This document shows, piece by piece, positions 9,881 to 19,243 of a DNA stretch of 64,000 bases (within the stretch, counting starts at the first letter, position 1; every line of letters starts with the position of its first letter). The notes under the pieces were generated by a model. The model did not search any database and had not been told where the DNA came from. It saw nothing but the letters and a program-made list of their open reading frames with translations. The position numbers and the translations under genes were made by a program. Source of the DNA: Linum tenue (Eukaryota; Streptophyta; Magnoliopsida; Malpighiales; Linaceae); contig CAMGYJ010000005.1 of assembly GCA_946122785.1 (NCBI GenBank), forward strand, positions 87,972,547 through 88,036,546. The letters are read 5' to 3'.

Positions 9881-10842
9881 CCATTTCCTTCGATTAGCTT
9901 CATTTGCTGGTCTGCCAACTGTGCTAATTGGAATGCATGAGCTAAAGTCACTGGCTGCCACATCTTGATCACCGGCCTGAGTTCTTCCTCTAATCCACTG
10001 ACGAAACTGGAGATGAAATACTGTTCCCCCAAAGCTGGTTTATACCGAACCATTTGTGATTTCAACTCCTCAAATTTCTCCTGGTAATCAGACAACGAGC
10101 CTCTCTGACGAAGCTTAATAAACTCCTCTACAATACCTCCAAATTCACGATCACCAAAGCGGCCACACAAATCCCTCACAAATTCTTCCCAAATCCAATC
10201 CCTATGCTCGATCTTCCATCCCTCAAACCAAATATCTGGACGACGATCAAAGTAAATGGAAGCCATTCGGACCTTCTGCTCCTCAGGAACCGCATAAATG
10301 TCGAACAACTTCTCACACTTCCTAATCCAATCCCTAGGATTATCACCTCTAAACTGGGGAAAATCGATGCGAGGCAACTGAATTTGATCATTACCTCGAG
10401 GTTGACCGAAAACGTGACCCTGCTCTGCATCCAGATTGTTCTGAGCAAGGCCGCGCGGGTGTGGTGGTGGAACAGCCCCCGGCCGTTGAATTGGCAGAGG
10501 TAAGAGACCTCGACCTTCATGGCGAGCTAACTGATGATCGGCGGCGACCTCCGGCCGAACTTGAAGAACCTCCAATCGACGAATGATCTCCTGGATATTC
10601 TGATCCATTTGAGCAAATCGAGCGACCGAACGATCCTCCATGTCATCCAAACGAGTGTTAATCACGGCAAACTGTTGCGAATGACCTTCAGATCTCGCCA
10701 TTAACTCCTGCAACTGAGTCGATTGAGCTCGATTCTGATCTTCCAGCGTTACGATTTGATTGTTGAAGGCGGATTCTGCTTCCAGAGTTCGAGTGGAAAA
10801 CGCGCTCAAGCGATCGTCGAGATGACGCATCGTCATAGCCAT
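9868..10842 (-). CDS. gag: Chromovirus Gag capsid
   Basis: 324 residues from the ATG at 10842, the first ATG after the primer-binding site. It has an N-terminal coiled-coil-like region rich in Gln and Arg, then a retrotransposon Gag domain with the typical LPRIDFPQFRGDNPRDWIRK start and YFISSFVSGL end. It terminates at 9868 because of a frameshift; the zinc knuckle and protease continue in another frame. Confidence 0.88.
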   Translation of the reverse strand: MAMTMRHLDDRLSAFSTRTLEAESAFNNQIVTLEDQNRAQSTQLQELMARSEGHSQQFAVINTRLDDMEDRSVARFAQMDQNIQEIIRRLEVLQVRPEVAADHQLARHEGRGLLPLPIQRPGAVPPPHPRGLAQNNLDAEQGHVFGQPRGNDQIQLPRIDFPQFRGDNPRDWIRKCEKLFDIYAVPEEQKVRMASIYFDRRPDIWFEGWKIEHRDWIWEEFVRDLCGRFGDREFGGIVEEFIKLRQRGSLSDYQEKFEELKSQMVRYKPALGEQYFISSFVSGLEEELRPVIKMWQPVTLAHAFQLAQLADQQMKLIEGNGDLD

Positions 10843-10853
10843 TGCCGAGAGAT

Positions 10854-10866
10854 GGCTCTGATACCA
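10854..10866 (-). other. Primer-binding site (initiator tRNA-Met)
   Basis: Minus-strand TGGTATCAGAGCC lies three bases inside the 5' LTR. It is the standard plant retrotransposon PBS complementary to the 3' end of initiator tRNA-Met. Confidence 0.92.
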
Positions 10867-10869
10867 ACT

Positions 10870-11201
10870 TGTCACGCTCTGGATCAATGGAAGCTCTCGG
10901 CAGTAGAATTGGTAGAAGAAGAAAGGGAAAGTAGCAGAGAGAGAGAAGTGAGAGAGGGAAAGGTTGTTATTAATTCTCCGATAACCGTTGGGGTTGTTAC
11001 AGGCCTCTTTATATACAGTTGTCAATTATCCCTTTTAATCCCTACTCTTCCGTTCCATTTCTAACTACCTCCAAACTACTTTTATTTCTTTACATTCCAG
11101 TCCGAGTGTTACAACTCCCTTCCCCTTCAGAAATGACTTGGCCTCAAGTCTGAAATTCTGGATATTTTTGTTTGAGCTCATCCAAGAACTCACATGTAGC
11201 A
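10870..11201 (-). repeat. 5' LTR of the chromovirus
   Basis: 332 bp, with TG...CA ends on the minus strand. Paired with 5900-6248. Confidence 0.92.
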
Positions 11202-11826
11202 GTTGATATTGGAACCCTCCTTCCGTGGCGGATTCTTCCTCCTCCCCGTTGATCCCAACCATCGACGAAGGATTCTTCTCTCCTCATCTGTCGGCCGGTG
11301 GAGTTTGAGAGACAGAGAGAGGGAGAGAGATGGGAACAGAGAGTTATAGATGTGGGGAGGAAATTTTTTAGAGATTTTTAAATTCAATTTTAATTTTTTT
11401 ATTTTTTAAGTTAAATCCACGTGGTAATGTTACTGACAAAACGTCATCACGTCAACATTTCTGTTAGTATAGTCAGTTTGGTAGATGACACCGTTAAATT
11501 ATTGGATTGAAGTGGCTATAAGTGGTATTTCTTCAAATTTGGCTATTATTGTTAGAAAGGCGAAAATTTTGACTATACAAGTGTATTAAGCCAAGTAAAC
11601 AGAAAAATTGAACCACACCATTCCAGTGTAACTCGAGATCTAAAAAAAATAACACAACAAAAATGAAACTACAAAATTATGAGCACTCCAGTAATCCAGC
11701 AAAATCAAGCAGGAAGCGAAATAAAAGACTTAAAACAATCAATAATAATTTTGGAAAAGAAAATATAACTTCAAGAAAAAATAAATTAAACTTGACTCTT
11801 AATTATTACATGACTAGGTTTATATA

Positions 11827-12279
11827 AGGGTTATAGATATAATATGCCCTTCTACTATGACGTTTTATCAAACATGCCCCTCTATTATTTTTTAGATCAA
11901 ATATGCCCCTGTACTTTGAAAAAATTATCAAACATGCCCTTTTGTTAAAATTTTCATTGAAAAAATCGTCAATCATGATTGAATTGAGATTTAGACGACC
12001 TTACATCGGCAAATGGGAGGGAAAATGTCAGTTTGTCCCCTGTTTTATTTTCCTGGGTCGCCCAAACTAAAGTGAATTTATTAGGGATATTTTAGTCATT
12101 TGTGTCGCCCAAACTAATGTTCGGCCTTGGTTAACGGTTTTTGGATGAAAATTTTAACAAAATGGCATGTTTGATCATTTTTACAAAGTACAGGGGCATT
12201 TTTGATATAAAAATAGTAAAGGGCATGTTTGATAAAACGTCATAGTAGAAGGGCATATTAATATTATACCTATAACCCT
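11827..12279. mobile_element. MITE with long terminal inverted repeats, 453 bp
   Basis: The left end AGGGTTATAGATATAATATG and the complement of the right end AGGGTTATAGGTATAATATT start inverted repeats of about 140 bp. Both carry the words GCCCTTCTACTATGACG, ATCAAACATGCCC and GCCCCTGTACTTTG. A candidate 7-bp duplication TTATATA flanks it (11820-11826, 12280-12286). No coding capacity; superfamily uncertain. Confidence 0.75.
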
Positions 12280-12314
12280 TTATATAATGTTTAGGTACAA
12301 TAGATCTTACCTTA

Positions 12315-12709
12315 CTTCAACCGTTTCTAATTTCAAAAGAGAACTATCTAAGTAACATAAATTCAAAGTAAACAATCTATTCATGGGATTACAGGAACAC
12401 TTATCAAAGCTATTTATAAAACCAAATTTATAACAGATATTATTAAAAGTATAGAAAAATAAGATATAAATTACTAATAATACATCTTCATCATCAAGAA
12501 TTTAATTTTCTTCAACCGTTTCTAATTTCATAAGAGAACTATCTAAGTAAGTAACATAAATTCAAAGTAAACAATCTATTCATGGGATTACAGGAACACT
12601 TATCAAAGCTATTTATAAAACCAAATTTATAACAGATATTATTAAAAGTATAGAAAAACAAGATATAAATTACTAATAATACATCTTCATCATCAAGAAT
12701 TTAATTTTC
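12315..12709. repeat. 195-bp tandem direct duplication
   Basis: The segment starting CTTCAACCGTTTCTAATTTC at 12315 is repeated from 12510. The two copies differ by only a few substitutions and a 4-bp insertion (AGTAAGTAAC versus AGTAAC). It lies between the MITE and the Tat element. Confidence 0.85.
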
Positions 12710-12723
12710 CGTAAGTTCAAAAC

Positions 12724-12873
12724 ATGACGTCCATACGTAGAGAATTAGGAGCATTAAATCTAACAAACCTAGAATATATACGATATCAACTTAGTGAATT
12801 CAAAGGAGAATTATCTTGTGAAATTAGACATTATCAAAATGATATACAAGAAATAAACATTAACCACACAAAG
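12724..12873 (+). other. Small orphan open frame, unrecognised
   Basis: ATG at 12724, stop TAA about 50 codons later. It encodes a charged, Leu/Ile/Glu-rich helical-looking peptide (MTSIRRELGALNLTNLEYIR...). It directly follows the 195-bp duplication and is cut off from anything larger by the Tat insertion at 12963. I do not recognise it; it may be a remnant of an older element or chance. Confidence 0.25.
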
Positions 12874-12962
12874 TAACTATATTGAGGTAGAATTCATAGA
12901 ATATTTCTACTTCAAGGAATAGTTGCATTATAAGATCAAATAATGGAATAGAAAATACATAT

Positions 12963-13116
12963 TGTTTGAACCTAACTGAGTGTAGGAGTGAGGTTCGGGG
13001 AAGAAGGAGGGTCAAGGAGAGCAAGCAATAGGAATCAACTATAGGTCGAAGAACAAAGATAAGGGAGAACGAGATTGAAAGAACAAAGTCTTAGAGAGAG
13101 AAGTTGATAGTTGTAT
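12963..13116 (-). repeat. 3' LTR of the Tat element, truncated
   Basis: 154 bp matching the start of the 20256 LTR on the plus strand with three substitutions. The match stops abruptly after GATAGTTGTA, where unrelated internal sequence follows, so the inner 420 bp of this LTR are deleted. Confidence 0.88.
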
Positions 13117-13440
13117 CGCCTGTTTGATTTTCGCGAGATTGACTCGGATCTGCGTGATCTCCGTGGGTGGGATTTTCCGGGTTCGTTGCGCGAGACGCTT
13201 GTGGTTGAAGTTGTACTGATCGCATGGTTTCCGTGGGATTCTCCATGCTCGTTGCGCGCGCCACTTGGGGTTGAAGCTGGGTTGTTGAGATGCATTTTGA
13301 TTTCGGATTTGTGTGCGCGGTTGTCTGATTTTTGCGAGATTGACTCGGGTCTGCGCGATCTCCGTGGATGGAATTTTCCGGGCTCTTTGTGAGTGATGCT
13401 CGTGATTGAAGTTGAACTCGGGGTGTGTTTTTTTCTTCTT
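13117..13440. repeat. Degenerate tandem repeat between 3' LTR and antisense gene
   Basis: GATTTTCGCGAGATTGACTC at 13126 recurs as GATTTTTGCGAGATTGACTC at 13327, a spacing of 201 bp. A shorter sub-unit (GATCTCCGTGGGTGGGATTT-like) also lies between them. No protein is supported here. Confidence 0.6.
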
Positions 13441-13638
13441 CGCGGGTCTGTCATGCCCCCCAGGCGGTGCGCGGCACTTGTGACGTCATCGACTAGTGCC
13501 TATGCCTGGTAGGCGTCCACGTATCCTTGTATGTTTGGGCTACTTGGGCGGGGATTTTTGAAATTCGAAAAGGCTTGACAGGATCTGACGGTTACGATTC
13601 CCGATGGGACTTTAACCCTTCGTTTTCCCCTTGTCAAC

Positions 13639-13646
13639 TATAAATA
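13639..13646 (+). promoter_or_regulatory. TATA box for the antisense gene
   Basis: TATAAATA about 150 bp upstream of the ATG at 13791, on the strand opposite to gag-pol. It suggests the antisense gene has its own promoter. Confidence 0.55.
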
Positions 13647-13790
13647 TCGGTTCGCTATCGGGGAATTGGACTCATCTTTTTTCTTCGAATTCTGCTTCCT
13701 GTTTCTTCATTCATCCCTTATCCGAGATTCCTCTCCTTCTTCTACAACCTCGATTCTCATTTTGCTGCTACTAAAACTCGAAGTATTGCC

Positions 13791-16307
13791 ATGGCTAGCA
13801 CCAACATCAACGAGACCGAGGTCGTGCAAGGCGAAGAAGGTAATCTCTCCTCTTTTTCGCACACTTCTACCGATCACTCGCTGGAATCGGCCGATTCCGG
13901 CAACGGGGGCGGCGGCGGAGTTGATGATGAGGGGGTTCCGACGATGCCGTAGTTCGATGTCGATTCGGAAAAGGATTTCGACGGTTCCTCCGACGCGGGT
14001 ATGGTTGCGTCTGGGAGTGACAGGCAGGCCCAAGCGCTCGCGGGGTGCTGATAATTCGGCATGGTCGTGCTGGGGGGTCTGGGGTCGCCAACACTGAGAC
14101 GCGCGAGGCATCTGATACGCAATCAGAGCCGCATTGTGTTGCGCGCGTGTCAGAAGCAATGAGCCGCCTAGGACTACGCGGTGTCGGCGCTGCCTACACT
14201 GTGTTAGACTGGGCGGAGATGTGGGGCGATCAGCCGGCGCCACACGACAATCTTATGCGGGGGCCCGACCACACGTCCATCTACGATCGCGAGGACATGG
14301 CGGAGATAGTCCGCGGGTTGGGCTTGCCCCCCTCTTGGGTGTACGCTGCTCCTTCTGCGCGAAGCATGGTGGGCAATTGCCCCCTGGGGTGGTTTGGCGT
14401 ATACACGGAGTATTGGGTGATGGGGTTCAAGTTCCCCATCGACCCACTGTTATGCACGTTGTACAGGCGCCTCAACTGCTCTGTTGGACGGCTCTCCCCT
14501 TCAGTGATCATCCACGCAAGCTGTCTCCGCCTCGCGTGCAAAAGGCTTAACATTGAGCCGTCTTACGGCTTATTCCGGAAGATATACAAAATAAAGGAGC
14601 CGACGAGGAGAAGCGACTGCCTTTTCATCAAGCGCCACGACAAGTGGCCCGACGGCTTCGTGTATGGGTCTCCCAAGTTAAAGAAAACTTGGTTCGAGCG
14701 CTTCTTCTAGGTCAAGCCAACTCCAGGGGAGTGGGCGAGTGAGTTTATGAAGGAGCCAACTGTCTGGAAGAAAGGCAGTACGTTCGGGTATGAGTCGGAC
14801 CCAGGCAATTACGTCGGGCTCGACGATGAGTACGAGGCGTGCATGTCTCAGAAGTTCAATTTATACGCGGGGGGAGTCCACGAGGCTTGTTTGGATGAGC
14901 TTTTTGCCGATGGTTAGTTGTGTTTCTTTTCTTTTTCATTCTATCATATTAACCGCCTTCTTACGATTTATTGGCGCATGTGTTGACTTCTCCAGCTTGG
15001 TAAGCATGATGTCGGTTGACGACGTCGTGAAGGCGCCGGGTGCCGAGAGAAAGAAGAAGGTGGGTGCGCCGTCTAAGAGCGTGAAGCGGAAGGAGATCGA
15101 ACAGCCATTGGCTGTTGAGAAGCCCCGTAAGGCGGCTCGATTGGCTGAGAAACCTGCGCAAGCGGCGCAGCCTGTGCAAGCGGAACAACCAGCACCCGCG
15201 ACGCAGCAGCTGTCTCTGGCGATTTCGGAGCCAGAGGCGCAGGTGAATAGGTCCTCCCGTCCCGAGAGGGTAGCGGCTGGCAGCTCGTCGGGGGCCACCT
15301 TCCAGCAAAAACTGCCCGAAATGGCTGGTTTTGGAGGGACTGCCGCCACTGCCATCAACTACTTCCGCGATGTGCGGATTCATACTGGTGCGGCGTGCAA
15401 TTGCGCCGCCGCGAATACCGCGCTCCGGGCGCTTGGGCCTGTCCTGAGTGTCCCGACGCGACTGGAGAAGTCTGACCCATTTCAGGACCTGGCTCAGGTC
15501 TACTTCGCGGTAAGATTAGGTTGAGCCTTCGCGGAGTCTTTCTCATTTGTCCTCTTTGATGAATGCAATGTTTTGCTAAGTCTTTTGGCGTTGTGATTGT
15601 AGGGTTTGCTGGCAACCTTCCGAGCCCAACAGGAGTGAGCTTTGCAGCGCACGAAGATGAAGGCGGAGGAATCGAGGATTGTTCAGCTGGAGGGGAAGCT
15701 TGCTGGAGTGCAGAATCGCGTGGACGTGGCGACGAATAAAGCCAACGAGGCTATGGAAGAGCTCGGCGTTCTGCACAGCAAGTTGGCGGCTAACGTGGAG
15801 GCGGCAAAGGAGCAGGTTCGGTCCGAGGACCGCGCCGCCATCCGAGAACAGTTGGAGGCTGATTACGCGGAGAAGCTGAAGCAGGCTCGCGAAGACTTCC
15901 AAAAGGAGAAGGATGACCTGGTCCGCCTTCATAGTGTCGCGTAGGCTGTGCGCGCAGCCGAGGTTGCGGCCGTTCGTCAGTTCAAATCTTCCCCCTCCTT
16001 CAGGAAGATTTTGGCAGACGCCATGACCGAGGTCGTGATCGCGGTCGGAAAGAAGGTGCGACCAGAGAACCCGGGGGTCCGCTGGGATACTCGCGAAATG
16101 GTCCAACACGTCAAAGTTTGGATTGGCGAGAAGCGGTCCTTGGAGTCTGATTCGGAGTCGGAGGATGAGGATGATGATGAGGAAGAGGGAGTACGCCCGG
16201 GTAGAGAGGAGGCTGAGGGCGCGAGCGGGGATGGCGAGAAAGCTGATGGGGCGCAGACTAACACTGAGGGTGTTCCGACTAACACTGAGGGTGTTCAGAC
16301 GAACTAA
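13791..16307 (+). pseudogene. Tat antisense ORF: 'putative gypsy type transposon'-like protein with coiled coil
   Basis: Runs opposite to gag-pol. The N-terminus starts at ATG 13791 and is acidic and Gly-rich. A globular region (about 14160-14910) with GLGLPPSWVYA, GWFGVYTEYW and GFKFPIDPLLC motifs resembles the plant 'putative gypsy type transposon' family (Pfam Transposase_28, from memory). A Lys/Ala/Glu-rich segment follows, then a long coiled coil (15650-15940) and an Asp/Glu-rich tail with repeats of TNTEGV. A GT-AG intron at 15510-15602 joins YFA to GLLATF in phase; a second intron near 14913-14995 is possible. Stops at 13950, 14708, 15636 and 15942, plus a frameshift near 14045, inactivate it. 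Its function in these elements is unknown. Confidence 0.72.
15510..15602 (+). other. Intron in the Tat antisense gene
   Basis: Donor GTAAGATTAG, acceptor TTGTGATTGTAG, 93 bp. Removing it keeps phase 0 and joins the globular part to the coiled-coil part. Confidence 0.65.
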
Positions 16308-16539
16308 GTGTAGTCGCGCTAGTTTAGTGCCATTTTGAATTTGAGATTTTGTTGTTGTTTTTCCTCTTCTTTCTTTTTTTCTTTTTTTCTTTTGTTGCTT
16401 ACCAAGTGTAGTTGCGAACGTTGCTCTCGCTTAATCAAATCCAAAAAGTTTCCCTTTCGCCCCTAGTTTTGGTGTGACGCGCAATTCGTGATTGGGTCTT
16501 TGTGGCGTTCATGATATGCTCGTCCATTTGTTGGCGCGA

Positions 16540-16988
16540 ATAACTCATGATTATTGCTATTTTTATTCTGTCGAACTTCGTAGGCGCGAATAGTTCATGA
16601 CTATTGCTAATGATGTCTCGTGGACTGTTGCGCAATTTGTGATTGACCCTTTGTGTGTTGTGCTCTCGTGGAGCGGTGGCGCAAATAATTCACTATTATT
16701 GCTATTTTTTGTTCTGGCGAACTTTGTATGCGCGAATAGTTCGTAACTATTGCTATTGTTTGTTTGGCGAACTTTGTAGGCGCGAATAGTTCATGACTAT
16801 TGTTATTGTTTGTTCTGTCGAACTTTGTAGGCGCGAATAGTTCATGACTATTGCTATTGTTTGTTCTAGCGAACTTTGTAGGCGCGAATAGTTCATGACT
16901 ATTGCTATTGTTTGTTCTGTCGAACTTTGCAGGCGTGAATAGTTCACGACTATTGCTATTGTTTGTTCTGTCGAACTTTGTATTTTAT
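16540..16988. repeat. 51-bp tandem repeat (satellite-like) in the Tat element
   Basis: Seven to eight copies of a unit containing GGCGCGAATAGTTCATGACT and TTGTTTGTTCTGTCGAACTT, with variants. The best-ordered copies have a 51-bp period. The array lies between the tail of the antisense gene and integrase, a region known to accumulate tandem repeats in Tat elements. Confidence 0.85.
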
Positions 16989-17029
16989 TATTCTCGTGCG
17001 CCAATGCGCCGTTGTGAACAAGGTACACA

Positions 17030-18035
17030 TCAGGCAGACTGGTAGTATTTCCTGAGATTTTGCGCATTCCATGTCCTTGGGATCTTGGCGCCGCATAACT
17101 CGCTAAGCTTGAAGGTGTTGGCGCCGACAACTTCACGAATTAGGTATGGGCCCTCCCACGTTGAAGCGAGTTTCCCGTGTTTGGGGCCGGGGCGGAAGTT
17201 TCTGCGCAGTACTTGGTCTCCGAGGGTCAGCTTATGCGGGACTAGCTTCGCGTTGTAGTACTTTGCTACCTGTTCTTTCGTCGCAGCTAACTTGATGGCC
17301 GCCAATTCTCGTCTTTCTTGAGCTAGCTCTAAGTCTACCAGGCGTGCTTCATCGTTGTCCGCTTCGTCAAATGCCATGATCCAATAGGTTGGGGATGTTA
17401 TCTCCATGGGTATCACCGCGTTGGTTCCGTAAGTAAGCGCGAAGGGAGTTTCGCCTGTGGACACTTTGAACGTGGTGCGGTACGCCCATAGCACCGTGTT
17501 AAGCTCCTCCGCCCAGTTTTCTTTGGCATCGCCCAGTCGCGTATGCAGGCCGTGCAGGATTGCTTTGTTTGCCGCTTTCGCTTGGCCGTTGGCTTGGGGG
17601 TAGGCCACTGATGCGAATCTTGCGAGGGCTCTCCCTTGGTCACAAAAGTCTATTACCTCCGTGCAATCGAATTGCTTCCCGTGGTCGAATATGAATGCAC
17701 TTGGGACACCGAAGCGGGATAGAATGTTGCTTTTGAGGAAGCTTGTTACCTGTTGTGCTGTTATCGAGGCGAGTGCTTCTGCTTCGATCCACTTGGTGAA
17801 GTAGTCTACCGCTACAATTATGTATTTGCGTTTTCCCTTGGCCGTTGGAAAGGGGCCCAAGAGGTCTACCCCCCATTGCACGAAAGGTCATGCGCTCAGA
17901 TTGCCTTGAAGCTCAATTGATGGTAGATGATGTTGGCGCGCGTGTAGTTGACACTTGTGGCATTGGTCGACGTATTTTTTTGTGTCTTTCTTCACTCGCG
18001 GCCAGTAGTATCCGTGTAGTAGGATAGTGCGTTCC
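17030..18035 (-). pseudogene. Tat integrase
   Basis: The core reads WGVDLLGPFPTAKGKRKYI, with the first Asp in VDLLG and the second in IFDHGKQF. The third acidic residue is lost: the usual NGQxEAxNK motif reads NGQAKAANK. The C-terminal GDQVLRRN and WEGPYLIREV motifs are present. The zinc finger lies upstream at about 17900-18035 in another frame (HGYYWPRVKKD, then CHKCQLH), separated by a frameshift and a stop near 17885. Upstream of that is the deletion junction that removed RT. Confidence 0.85.
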
Positions 18036-18735
18036 ATACTATCAGCGGCTCAATCGCGTCACCACGGACGTGAGTCGAGATGCGTATTTTCTTAGTCGGC
18101 TCGGTTGGATCAAGCGCGACTTCGAAATCGGAATCCATTGATTCTGGACGGGGTTCTTCTGGCCTTGTGTCAACAATGTTGGTCTGTCGGGCCTCTCCTT
18201 CGAGCTTTTGAACTCCCCATGCTGTCCCGCGCGCCTCTCCGGTCCCCGTCTTGGTGGGGAATTTAAGCTTCTGGTGGCACATGGATGGGAGGGCCATGAA
18301 CTTTGCTAGGAATGGTCGGCCAAAGATGTCGTTGTAAGGCGAGTTGCAGTCGACTATTGTGAACTCGACTTGCTTTGATACGCGCGGCTCTTGGTCTCCT
18401 ATAATGACAGGAAGAGTGACCACACCGATCACTGGAACTCTCGTTCCGGAGAACCCGACCAAGTTCCCTTGGGCGCGCTTGATTAAGCGCGGATCGATGT
18501 CCATTTGGTCGACGGTGCTCTTGAAAAGGATGTCCGCCGCGTTACCCACGTCTATCAGTAGGCGGTGAATTTTGCAGGCGGCCACCAGAGCGGTGATGGT
18601 GAGCGGGTCTTCTGACGGGATCCCTTGCGGGAATTCGGCATCGTCGAAGCTCAGTTTGCACTTTTTTTGAACATCTGTCGTTGCGTGTTCGCGCTTGGTT
18701 TTTTTCTTCGCGCGATCTCCTTCTACTGTCAGCAC
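18036..18735 (-). pseudogene. Tat protease region joined to integrase by a deletion
   Basis: The protease-like domain has the active-site segment RLLIDVGNAADIL, the central VIIGDQEPRVSKQVEF and the YNDIFGRPFLAKF end typical of Tat proteases. The sequence then reaches DPTEPTKKIRIS, normally just before RT, and jumps within about 20 residues to integrase zinc-finger DNA at about 18035. RT and RNase H, roughly 2 kb or more, are therefore missing. The catalytic Asp is kept, but the usual D-[TSG]-G reads D-V-G. Confidence 0.75.
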
Positions 18736-19243
18736 CCCTATTTCTTTGCGTACTACGTATGAGCCAGTAGCCTCATTGTAGTCAGCTTGCGGGGGTGGTG
18801 GTGGGTTTCTTGGTTGTTCTGGTTGGTCCTCCGCTCCACGGATGAACTCCGTAAGTAGCCCTCTTCGTATGAGGCCTTCGATTTCGTATCATAGCTCCCG
18901 GCAATCTTCTGTCCAGTGGCCCGTTTCTCTGTGGAAGTCGCAATGCTTTTTGGATCGCGCATGTGCGGTAGGGCCTTCAAGGGCGCGGGCCAGTTGATTT
19001 TGTAACCTTTCTCGCGGAGAACGTGGAACACGTTCTATACCGACTCATTGAGTGGGGTGTAGGCGTTTGATGGGCGTCTATCGGGTGATCGTCCCCGCTG
19101 AGCTTGTTCTGGTGGAGGTGGAGGGTGGCGCTTTGGTCCGCTGTGTAACTGTACCAATTGCTCTTGCGGCACCGGGAGCTGCCTTCGTCCCTGGTCTTCT
19201 CGAGGCGGTTTCGCGGGTTCGAAGCGTTTGACAGAGCCCGCGC
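18736..19243 (-). pseudogene. Tat Gag C-terminal and spacer region, frameshifted
   Basis: Short overlapping frames in this interval read like the Gag-protease linker of Tat elements: a zinc-knuckle-like area, then a QPEQP/PPPP-rich stretch, then YNEATGSYVV. They are split over several frames and stops. Confidence 0.55.

Larger units (their letters stand above)
5900..11201 (-). mobile_element. Ty3/Gypsy chromovirus-like LTR retrotransposon, 5.3 kb
   Basis: Two near-identical LTRs (10870-11201 as 5' LTR, 5900-6248 as 3' LTR) bracket gag, protease, RT, RNase H and integrase in that order on the minus strand. The 5' LTR is followed by a primer-binding site matching initiator tRNA-Met. Flanks GTAGA (5895-5899) and GTTGA (11202-11206) agree at 4 of 5 bases. 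I count three substitutions plus one purine-tract indel between the LTRs, so the insertion is fairly recent. Pol is interrupted by a frameshift and in-frame stops, so this copy is defective. The short LTRs and compact length suggest a Reina-like chromovirus (inference). Confidence 0.92.
5563..11592. mobile_element. Non-autonomous Mutator-like element split by a chromovirus
   Basis: The left end (5563 onward, GGCAAAATAAACTTATATAG) and the complement of the right end (GGCTTAATACACTTGTATAG) form an inverted repeat of roughly 90 bp. It includes the shared words AATAATAGCCAAATTTG and ACCACTTATAGCCAC. Flanks AAGTAATAA (5554-5562) and AAGTAAACA (11593-11601) agree at 7 of 9 positions, fitting an aged 9-bp Mutator duplication. 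Without the retrotransposon at 5900-11201 the element is about 725 bp. No transposase is seen. Confidence 0.65.
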
